Of a DNA stretch of 47,167 nucleotides, positions 8,260 to 17,500 are shown in pieces (the first letter of the stretch is position 1; the number at the start of each line of letters is the position of its first letter). Source of the stretch: DASRAU01 sp035638075 (GTDB lineage Bacteria; Acidobacteriota; Polarisedimenticolia; Gp22-AA2). The notes below the pieces were generated by a model that was not told the DNA's origin, ran no database searches, and saw only the letters and a program-made list of their open reading frames with translations. A program made the translations under genes and the position numbers. The DNA is taken from positions 1 to 47,167 of the forward strand of contig DASRAU010000005.1 in the NCBI GenBank assembly GCA_035638075.1, read 5' to 3'.

Positions 8260-8937
8260 TTACCTGCCGATTACACCCGCGTCCACCGCGAAGCGCACGA
8301 GATCCGCTCGCCGGTGCAGACCTAGCTTGCGCATGAGACGCGCACGATGGCACTCAGCTGTCCGGCTACTTATCCCAAGGGCATGGCCAGTCTCGGCACT
8401 ATTCATCCCTTCAGCGGCCATCCTCAGGACCTCGCTCTCGCGGCGAGTCAGGGAAGACAAGACGGCCTGGCGCGCTGCGTCTTTCGTGAGTGATGCCGTC
8501 AGAATTTGGGCTGGCCGGTCCTCACCCCGAGAGCCGCCCTCGGAGGAGCCAATCTTCCCGAACGCGGCGAACAAGTTCGATACCGACCAGTCACTTCGCC
8601 CAGGCCGACTTACCACGAGCTCAACAGCCTGTCGAGGGAGAAAGAGAACGGGAACGTGGGAGCGAGGAACGGAGTCCACGACGTAACACAGAAGGGACAA
8701 CTCGAGCGGCAGCTCTTTCAGGTCGGCGGCCACGATGAATAGGTCAGGACGCAGCCGACGGGCAAGCCTTTTCGTCTCCTCGTATCCCGCTGAGAGAGCC
8801 AGGATTTCGATGGCCGGTACGGTTGCGAGAAGGTTGCGCAACGAGTGATGCAGTGACCGCGAGGTTGCGACTACAAGTGTTCGGATCGTCCTTCGTTCGC
8901 CAGTCGCCGCGGCGGCGTCCCGAGAGCTTGCGGGCAT
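8260..8937 (-). CDS. LuxR-type regulator with degenerate receiver
   Basis: 225 residues from ATG 8937. The C-terminal 65 residues are a clear LuxR/GerE helix-turn-helix: LTRRESEVLRMAAEGMNSAE followed by TGHALGISSRTAECHRARLM and a KLGLHRRADLVRFA tail. The N-terminal 120 residues follow the layout of a CheY-like receiver (RTLVVATSRSLHHSLRNLL ... RLRPDLFIVAADL), but the acidic pair after the first strand is missing (VVATSRS), and the phospho-acceptor position in the PDL-strand is Ala. It therefore probably does not respond to a histidine kinase by phosphorylation. It lies at the end of the low-G+C block and is the only regulator there, so it may control the cytochrome/peptide genes; that is inference from position only. 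Confidence 0.8.
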   Translation of the reverse strand: MPASSRDAAAATGERRTIRTLVVATSRSLHHSLRNLLATVPAIEILALSAGYEETKRLARRLRPDLFIVAADLKELPLELSLLCYVVDSVPRSHVPVLFLPRQAVELVVSRPGRSDWSVSNLFAAFGKIGSSEGGSRGEDRPAQILTASLTKDAARQAVLSSLTRRESEVLRMAAEGMNSAETGHALGISSRTAECHRARLMRKLGLHRRADLVRFAVDAGVIGR

Positions 8938-9499
8938 GAGCGCAGGCTAGGACTTGAGCGGGCTGGGCGCATCCGTGAAAACACGGGTTGGCTAGACCTG
9001 CCCGAGCCAGGCCCTGAACCGCCCCGGGTTTTCCGTCAGACGCAGCGAGAAAACCTCTGACCTAGGCTTCAGCCTTGCGTTTCGGCACTGACGCGGATTC
9101 CACTTGAACACTGGCACTCGACTACGAGCGTCTAGTGACGTATCCGCCGAAGCGGAGCGCTAATCCACTGCCGGTGTCCGAAAACGATCCGGGTCACGAG
9201 TCCATTGCCGTTTCCCACCTGACAAGGGGTCGCCCTAGCGGTATTCAGGTCGCAATTCAACGGTTGGTATTCAGGTCGCAATTCAACGGTTGCGTCTGCC
9301 GGACATGGGGTGGGCTCTAGGTTCCCGCGCGACAGCAACCGTCCCCCTCGCCGCCGAGAGCCGGGGTGTGTCCCGATGGCCCTGGACCGGTCGACGTCCG
9401 CAGGTCGCGCTCGCACCTGCTCAATCGTGAGGGCACTGCGCGACTACGCCTGACGCTCTCGCGCCCTAAGCCTGGCGGACGGCACAGCCGGCACGCGGA
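8938..9499. other. intergenic region at right edge of lower-G+C block
   Basis: About 560 bases between the LuxR-type gene and the stop of the dockerin-like gene. G+C rises toward the backbone value over this stretch. Short open frames on both strands do not look like proteins. The notable content is the 26-bp tandem repeat at 9241-9292. The LuxR-type gene promoter should be in the first 200 bases, but I could not pick out a convincing one. Confidence 0.5.
9241..9292. repeat. perfect 26-bp tandem direct repeat, two copies
   Basis: Bases 9241-9266 and 9267-9292 are identical (GTATTCAGGTCGCAATTCAA plus CGGTTG) with no spacer. Two adjacent copies without spacers exclude a CRISPR array. Tandem copies of about 20-26 bp near an island edge recall the multiple internal repeats at IS21-type ends or a duplicated protein-binding site, but no transposase gene is next to it. 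Confidence 0.85.
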
Positions 9500-11572
9500 T
9501 CAGTCGACCGGGGCGAAGCCGAACCGGGAGGCGAGCAGCGCCAGATCGTCTCCGTCCACCAGGCCGTCGCCGTCGATGTCCGCGGCGCTCGTGTAACCGT
9601 GGTCGCCGCGGCCGCGGCCGAAGGCGGCGGCGAAAAGCGCCACGTCGTACCCGTCGACGCGGCCGCTGCCGTCCAGATCGATCCGCCGCCGGTCGAGGCG
9701 GATCTCCAGCGCGTCCGCGAGCTCGGCGCGCGATCCATCCGGGTTGAGGATCGCCACCCCGTGCGCGCCGACGCCGCCCGGGTCGGCCCGCAGGGTCACG
9801 ACGACGCGATCCCCCGCCCAGTCCGGATCGATCGGCGTCACCGCCACGCCTTCCACGACGATTCCCGGATCGGTCTCGACCCTGGCGCCCGGAGCGAGGT
9901 CATCGCCTTCGATCGTCAGGGTGACCTGTTCCCCCTGGCCGATCTGCGGCCGGGTCGAAGGTGTTGCCAGAGAGGGCTGCGCCGTGAAGGTGAGTCCCTG
10001 CGCGAAGAACGACTCGCCGATGGCCTCGACCCCGGGGACCGCCGAGCGCGGATCGCTCCAGAGGAAGAGAGCCTGCACGCTTCCCGGGGACGCGTCCGGG
10101 TCGGGACCGGGGAAGGTCGCCGGGGGAAAGACGAGCGGCGTGCGCTGGCTGAACCCGGCGGTGCAGACCGGAGCGCCGGAAGGCGCCGCCTTCAAGCGTC
10201 CCCGGCGATCGATCCCCTGCGCGTAGACATCCGCCAGCCCCGTGAGCGAGCCCCGGTCCACCGCGGCCAGCGCGAGGCCCCCGCCTTCGACGAGGGCGGC
10301 GCTCGGATGGGTCGAGAAGCCGTCGACCCGCTCGAGCGCGGTGACCTGCACGGGCCACGGGAACGTTCCGTCCAGCCGCACGCGCCGGACGTCCATCCTC
10401 TCGCCCCATCCCGCGAACGAGGTCCGCTCGGTCCAGACGACATAGAAGGACCCGTCGCCGGCGTCCACCGCGAGGAGGTCGTCGATCGTCCAGCCGGGCC
10501 AGCTGGTCCCGACGAGACGCCCGGTGGTCCCCCAGGGAAAGGCGCCCTGCGGTGTCACCCGGATCGCCAGAACCGAGGCTTCCCTGCCGAGGACGACGAT
10601 GACGTCGCCGCCCGCCGGCACCAGCCGGGCCTGCGGGAAGGCCGCGCGCTCGTCGAGGAGCGGAACCTCGGACGGACCGATGGTGGTGGAACCGTCCGCC
10701 GCCACGTGCTGCACGAAGGTGCGAATCCCCAGGGGCGGGCTGCGGAACTCCTCCCAGGCGACCCACGCGCCGCCGCTCCCATCGGCGGCCATCGACAGGC
10801 TGTCCTGATTGTTGTGCGGTTCGAGCGACAGCCTTTGTGGAGCCTCCCACAGCGGGGATCCATCCGCCCCGACCCGGCGGACGACGACGTGGCCTTCGGC
10901 ATGAAGAGGAGGATCGGCGTCCACCCAGGCGATGAACCAGCCGCCCGCGCCGTCGGTTACGCCGGCGACGCCGAGACCGAGCGTACCGGCCACGGACGGG
11001 AAGCCGAGCCCCTGCTCGAGGAGCCAGGCGCCGCTCCGGTCGAAGCGGCCGACGAAAGGCCGCCCCGCCAGCGAGTCGGACGGCCCCTCGAAGGCGACGA
11101 GAGCGAAGCGACCGCCCCCTTCGTCGATCACCTGGTGCGGCTCCTGGCGGCCCGACCCGCCCAGGAGCAGCAGGCCGCACGGATCCGCGGCGCCTGTGCC
11201 GTTGTCGAGCGGCACAGGTTCGAGCGCCGGTCCGAGGCGGAAAAGCCCCGTGTCCATGGAGCCGTCCGGCGCGTTCATCGTGTCGGCCCAGGGGTCCGCC
11301 GTGACCGCGAGGTAGCCTCCCTCGCCGTCGGGGAGCACGCCGGCAAGACTGCGGTTCCCGGGTCTCCCGGTGCAGATGAGGCGGCCGTCGGGTTCGAGGA
11401 ACGGGCGGGCGCCGGCGCGCGCCGTCCCCGGAGACGCGACGAGAACAAGAACCGCCGCGAGAGCGAACGGGGCCGCCGGAAAAGGTGCGGCCGTCCCGCG
11501 GGAGGTGCGGGACGGCCGCGGCGCCCCGGGTGGACGCCGTGGGTGCGGCGGGTCGGGTGGGGATGTCCTCAA
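9500..11572 (-). CDS. secreted protein with TIG-like and dockerin-like C-terminal repeats
   Basis: The open frame runs from 11674, but its first 34 codons would overlap the preceding large gene. I use the TTG at 11572 (about 690 residues), which leads into an Arg/Pro-rich segment and then a signal peptide (FALAAVLVLVASPGTARAGA). The start is uncertain. The body has repeated Gly/Trp-rich beta-strand motifs (GEGGYLAVTADPW, GAGGWFIAWVDADPP, GSGGAWVAWEEF, GDGSFYVVWTE) like a beta-propeller of secreted proteins. A TIG/IPT-like beta-sandwich (QVTLTIEGDDLAPGARV) follows. The last 60 residues hold two calcium-loop repeats, DLDGSGRVDGYDVALFAAAFG and DIDGDGLVDGDDLALLASRFG, like type I dockerins. No cohesin or glycosidase is nearby, so cellulosome assembly is not implied. 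It probably follows the YD-repeat gene in one transcript. Confidence 0.72.
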   Translation of the reverse strand: MRTSPPDPPHPRRPPGAPRPSRTSRGTAAPFPAAPFALAAVLVLVASPGTARAGARPFLEPDGRLICTGRPGNRSLAGVLPDGEGGYLAVTADPWADTMNAPDGSMDTGLFRLGPALEPVPLDNGTGAADPCGLLLLGGSGRQEPHQVIDEGGGRFALVAFEGPSDSLAGRPFVGRFDRSGAWLLEQGLGFPSVAGTLGLGVAGVTDGAGGWFIAWVDADPPLHAEGHVVVRRVGADGSPLWEAPQRLSLEPHNNQDSLSMAADGSGGAWVAWEEFRSPPLGIRTFVQHVAADGSTTIGPSEVPLLDERAAFPQARLVPAGGDVIVVLGREASVLAIRVTPQGAFPWGTTGRLVGTSWPGWTIDDLLAVDAGDGSFYVVWTERTSFAGWGERMDVRRVRLDGTFPWPVQVTALERVDGFSTHPSAALVEGGGLALAAVDRGSLTGLADVYAQGIDRRGRLKAAPSGAPVCTAGFSQRTPLVFPPATFPGPDPDASPGSVQALFLWSDPRSAVPGVEAIGESFFAQGLTFTAQPSLATPSTRPQIGQGEQVTLTIEGDDLAPGARVETDPGIVVEGVAVTPIDPDWAGDRVVVTLRADPGGVGAHGVAILNPDGSRAELADALEIRLDRRRIDLDGSGRVDGYDVALFAAAFGRGRGDHGYTSAADIDGDGLVDGDDLALLASRFGFAPVD

Positions 11573-11597
11573 CGGCTCGCTCGGAAGGTCGCTTCGA

Positions 11598-14500
11598 TCA
11601 GGGATCCTCTCCGGAGTTCTGACCGGAGAAGGCTTCGTGGAGCCCGAAGAACAGGCCTCCGCCGTAAGGTCCATAGAAATACTCGATCATGAAATCGGAT
11701 GCGCGTCCCGTGAGCGTGAACAGGCTCGCCGCATAGCCGGACTCGAAGAGATCGCGCCCCACCTGCTGCGTCGAGATCCCGCCGACGAGATAGAGGAAGT
11801 GCCGGTGCGTCTCGATGGCCGTGGTCGCGCCCGACTGCGCGATCGCCGCGGCCCCGTGGTCGAAGCCGCCGCCGAGATCGCGGACGCCGAACACGCCCGG
11901 CACGCGACCCGCCTCGTCGCGCAGCTCGTAGAAGCGGTCGAGCTCCAGCCCGCCCGCGTCGCGCCGGTCGAGGACCGTGGTGCCATAGGCGTCCCCCGCG
12001 CGCGTTCCAAATGTGCTTGCATCGAGCCCGCGATCCGCGAGCGCCTGGTCGAGATGGGCGCGATCGCCGAGCGCCATGCCCCGCTCGAGCGGTCCGCGGT
12101 GGGCGATCGCGCCGGCGTACGAGCGCTGCAGGTGGGAGTTGAGCAGGAAGGTGGTCCCGGCGCCCGCGATGGCGTACGAGGCGCGCGGTGACAGGCCGAG
12201 ATCCTCGAGCACGCTGGCGTAGCCGTCGACGATCCCCTGGCCGAGGGGCGTGTGCATCAGGATGCTGGTGGCGGCCGCCGCGTACAGCGCCGGCGTCGAG
12301 GCGCGCAGCGCCGCCACGCCCGCCGCGCCGCCCGGCCCGAGCATGCCGGTCAGCACGATGGAGGCGGCGGTCAGGGCGACCGAGGTGGCTGCGTCGGCGC
12401 GGGTGTCGCGGTCGAGGATCGCGAAGACGCCGAGGATGCCGAGGAGCAGGAACGGGTTGTGCCCGTCGGGATCGACGAGGTTCACCGGGTTGTCGCGCGC
12501 GTAGCCGTAGCGGTTCAGCGCCTGGGGATCGAGCGGGGCCGCGACGATCGGGTCGGGCTCGAGGAACCGACCCGTCGCCGGGTCGTAGTGGCGCCAGCCC
12601 ATGACGAGCAGGCCGCTCGCCGGCTGCCGGTGCACCCCGGCGAAACGCAGCGAGGAGATCGGGTCGGAGAGCTCGGCGCCCTGCGGGTCGCCGTACGGCC
12701 GGTACGCCGCCCGCGCGACGACCTGCCCGGTCTGGCTGACGACCACGCGGGCGCTGCCGACCGCGTCGCTCATCGGGTGATAGACCGTGCCGTCCGGTCC
12801 GATGACCAGGGCCCGCAGCGTGCCGAGGAAGAGGTTCGTCGTGATCTTCCCGTCCCGCACCTCGACGCCGGGGAAGGGATACAGGACCGTCGTTCTCTGT
12901 CCCGCCTGGTCGGTCACCTCGCGCACCAGCTGGCCGGAGGCGTCGTAGTCGCTGGTCACGACGAGCGATCGCGCCGGCTCCTCGAGGCGCACCAGCCGCC
13001 CGGCGGCGTCGTAGGTGAGGCGGCGGTCGGCCCCCGTCCGGGATCGCAGGGTGAGATTGCCGGCGGCGTCGTAGTCGAAGGCGTCCCCGGCGGAGGTCCA
13101 GACGACCTGCTGCGGCTGCGCGGGGTTTCCTGCCGCCAGTGTCATTCCTTCCTTCGAACGGAGGGTGCCGCCGTCGTCGTAGTCGTACTGCAGCGTCCCG
13201 AAGGGACCGGACGCCTGCCGCAGACGGTGGCGGCCGTCGTAGGAGTACTGCTCCGAGACCACGGCCCCGGGCGCGGTCCGGTCGTCGAGGGCGGTGATGA
13301 GGCCGTCGGCGTCGTAGCGGTAGGCGAGATCCACGAGCGTCTCGCCGCCGGCGGTCGTGCCATGGATCGACAGGAGCCGTCCGGTCGCCGGATCGGTGAT
13401 GCGCGTCAGGCGGTTGCCGCCGAGATAGACGATCTCGTCCACCGTGCCGCGCACGTCGGTCCCGACGCTCGCGATCCACGGAACGATCGCGGCCAGCCGG
13501 CCGCCGGAGTCGTAACGGAAACCGAACGGGACCGTCCCCGGCAGCGTGCGGTCGGTGATGCGTCCCATCGCGTCCCACGCGGTCGTGGCGGTGAAGGTGG
13601 AACCGAACAGCGTGCGGGTCGCCCCGGTCACGCGGCCGAGCGGATCGTAGGTGAAGCGCTCGGTCCCGGTGGGGTCGCTGACCGACGTCAACCGGCCCAT
13701 CGTCCCCGCCGCGGCGCCCCCCTCGTCGTAGCGCCAGGTGAAGGCGCGGCCGTCAGCGAGTGTCTTCCCCGTCATGCGGCCGAGAGGATCCCAGGTCAGC
13801 CGGGTGACGCGCCCCTGCGGGTCGGTCTCCTCGACGAGACGCGACCCGAGGTCGTACGCCGATCGCCAGGAGCCGATGTGCGGGTCGTCGAGGGACGTGC
13901 GCCGGCCGAGCAGGTCATACTGGAGGCGCGTCATCGCCCCCATCGGATCGGTGACCTCGAGCAGCCGCCCGGCGGTGTCGTAGCGGTAGCGGGCCGGCGG
14001 GCGCGGCGCGGCGGCCCCTCCGACCCCTTCGAACTCCCGCACCATCACCGCGCGTCCCTCCGCGTCGAGGGTCGTCTCGATCCGGTGACCGAGCGGATCG
14101 ATGCGGGCGGCGACGACCGAGCCGGGCTCGTCCGTCGTCACCTGGCCCGCCGCGTCGGTCGTGCGCAGCAGGCGCCCGGCGGCGTCGTACTCGAAGAGCA
14201 CCGCCGCCGTCCCCGTGGCCGGGGGGACGAGCGCGGCGCCGGCGGCCGCCAGGAAAGGCTCGGCCCGCCGTGCGACCCGCCCCGCCGCATCCCACGTCAC
14301 GGCGCCGGTGACGAGTCTCCCGGCCGGGTGCTCCGAGGCGACCTCGAGAAGGCGTCCCAGGCCGTCGTAGTACGCGACCGATTCGAGACAGCCGGCGGTG
14401 CCGGCCCGCTCGCCCTGGCCGCTGGTCTCGCGCGCGAAGCGGTGCACCCGTGACGGCACGGCGCCGATCTCGTGGCGGTACGAGACGGTCGGCCGCTCGC

Positions 14501-17500
14501 GCGTGTCTCCGGGCCCCCACTCCGCCAGCCGGCGGCCGAAGCCGTCATACTCGATGACGATCGACCGGCCGTTGGCGTCGAGGCTCTCGGTCATGAGCCC
14601 GGTGCGCGGATCGAACCGTCGCGTGGCGCTGCGTCCGAGCGGATCGGTCTCGCTCTCGGGAAACGTGAACGTCGCGTCCGCCACGCCGTGCTCGAACCGC
14701 CGGGTGAATCCGAGCGGATCGATCTCGCTCGCGAGGTTGCCGTAGGCGTCGTAGGTCCGGAGCGTCACCGGGTTCTCGGAATCGCCCGGTCCGTGCGCCC
14801 CGGGCGCGATGGAGGTGCCGCCGCGCCGCTCGAGGCGCGTCGGCAGCCCGCGGGCGCCGGGCGTGCCGAGGGGCGCGTCGTCGTAGGCGGTCCACGATTC
14901 CGCCACAACGTTCCCGGAGGCGTCGAGCGTGGTCTCGTGCCACGGCTGCTCGAGGCGCCACGGCGAGGTCGAGGCGGCGCCCCCGATCGCCGCCCCGAGC
15001 GCGCTCGCGTACTCGGTGCGCACGATGCGGTCGTCGGCCGGGTCGGCGGTGTCCCCCTCGCGCCGTTCGTCGCTGCGCACCAGCGGCCGCTCCGGCCCCG
15101 CCGTTTCGTCGAACTGGTAGGTCCACGACACGGCGACCCGCCGCGTCCAGGCGGTGCTCTCCGCGTCGCTCGTGCTCCAGTCGAAGAATCGCGTCTCCTC
15201 CCGCACGATCGGATGGCGCAACGGCGCCAGCAGGTCCGATGGATCGAAGGTGCGGATCGTCCGTGACAGGATCGCGCCGTCGGAGACCCGCCGCTCCAGG
15301 CGCTCCGCCATCACGCCGCGCAGCGGCGCCTGCAGGAGGTTCGGCTGCTGCACGAAGATCGACTCGGTGCGGAGCGCTCCGCCCGGGTGCGTGGCGATCA
15401 CCTTCCGGAAGCCCCGCAGCTCGCGCCGCGCGTGGTGGTAGAAGCCTCCCGAATACTCGAACCGGGTCGAAAGCGTCTGGCCCAGGCCGTCGGAGAGCCG
15501 CACCTCGGACACGACCGGGAACGGAAACGGCAGCTCGGCGGGGGAGCCGCCTTCGATCGCGCCGGTGTGGGGCGCCGGAGCGTAGGTCAGCTCGATGCGG
15601 CCGCCCAGGCCGTTGCTGCACGAAGCGACCAGCGCACGGCCGCGCCACGCGGTGTTGGGCCGCCAGGCCGGCGTCCCGAGGTTGGGCACCAGCAGCAGAT
15701 CGATGCCACCGTCGCCGTCGAGATCGGCCAGCCGCACGCCCGTGTCGCGGCTGGGGCCGTTCAGGGCGCGGTCCACGAAGATCCACGGCAGGTCGGAAAG
15801 GACGCGCCAGCGCCACTCGCCGGTCGGCGCCGGCGAGAAGAGGTACCGCTCGACCGGCCCGCCGTTCCAGCGGCGGCCGATGACGATGTCGCTCTTGCCG
15901 TCGCCGTCCACGTCGGCCACGCGCAGGCCGCGATCGAGGACGCTGCCGTCGCCGGCGCTGGTGATCTGCACGAAGTGCTCCGCCTGCGCGCCGAGGAAGC
16001 CCCACGAGGTGGTCTTCGCCCAGGTGGGATGGACGCCATCGGGGGGCCCGGTGTGCAGGTAGGTCGCCGTGCTGACCATGCCGTCCACGGCGGCAGCCCG
16101 GAACAGATCGGGGAAGCCGTCGCCGTTCAGCTCCATGAGCCGCAGCCCCGTGTCCAGGCAGTGCCCGTGCGGAATGTGCCGCACGAACGGCTCGTCGGGC
16201 AGAAGGAAGCGCGCATCGAGCGCGAACCCGTTGCGCACGTTGCGGTAGACCCGCCGTTCGGAGGCCGCGCCCCACTCGGCGCGCGCGACCAGGAGATCGG
16301 TGCGGCCGTCGGCGTCGAGATCGGCCAGCCGGACACCCCGATCGTCGGCGAGATCGCGCGTCGCTTCGGACTGCAGATCCACGAAGGGCTCGTCCGGCAG
16401 CAGGTACGACGCGGCCACGTCGCCGGTGAAACCCGATCCGGTGTTGAGGAAGAGCTCCTTGCGCACGCCCGTGCCGAACCAGATCACCGAGCGCAGGATG
16501 TCGATGCGCCCATCGTCGTTGACGTCCACGAACCGCACGCCGTTCTCGACCCGGTCGCGCGTGTCCCGCTTGATGACGAACCAGGGGATGCGGCTGATGT
16601 CGCCCGGCGGCGCGAGCTGCAGGAGCGCCGCCGACCAGGCGGCGCTGTACTGGAACGATGCGCCGGTGTTGAGCCAGACGGCGGCGGTGGTCGAGGGGAC
16701 GAAGCCGGAGAGGCGCCCCTCGAAGAGGGCCAGGTCGGGAAGGCCGTCGCGGTTCAGATCGACGAGCCGCGCCCCCGAGTCTTCGTCCGCGTCCGACTTG
16801 ACATAGAGGAAGGGAGCCGGGGGAACCAGGCCGGCGCTGCCGGGCGACGGCCACGCCGGCTGCCCGGTGGTGTTGTAGACGTAGTCGATCGGCGGCAGCA
16901 GCGCTCCGGAGCCGTCGGCACGATCGATGCGCACGAGCAGCGACGGCACCGGCGGCAGCGAGGTCGGAGGCGCGGCCACGTCGTCGGTGGTGACGACGCC
17001 GGGTTCGTCGCTCACGGTTGTGACCGGGACCGGTGCGGGTGCCGCGCCCGGCGTGGGGCTCGTCTTCCCGAGCTTCGTGAGGCTCGGACCGGACGAACCC
17101 ACGGGCGACTCCGATTCCGCCGGTGCGATGCGCGGCGCCGACGGTGGCTGCGCAGGCCCCGGGTTCGTCGTCGGGCCGGGAAGGGAGTTGACCGGACCCG
17201 AGGGCGCCACATCGAAGCGGCACGTCCCGAGCGGCGCCGTGAGACTTCCGATCGACGCGTAGGTGAAGGTGAAACGCCGCGCCGGCAGCGTTCCGGCATA
17301 GGTGCGGACCTCGTGGAGCCGGTGGGTCAGCACTTCGCCGGACGCCGATGGACTGCGATCCCCGCGCTCCTCCCAGCACAGCTCCACGACGTTGGTCGCG
17401 GGCAGCCCGGTCGCGGGGTGCGAGGCGTACTCGACGCGGACGGGGTAGAGCTCGCGGCCGGCCACCGCCCAGGCGATCTCCATCACGTTGCCGCTCGTGT

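Noticed and set aside
9241..9292. Tandem repeat as a minimal CRISPR array
   Set aside because: The two copies abut with no spacer and no cas gene is present.
9599..11692. 697-codon plus-strand frame opposite the dockerin-like gene
   Set aside because: Low-complexity Arg/Gly/Ala sequence with no motifs; the minus strand encodes signal, propeller strands and dockerin repeats.
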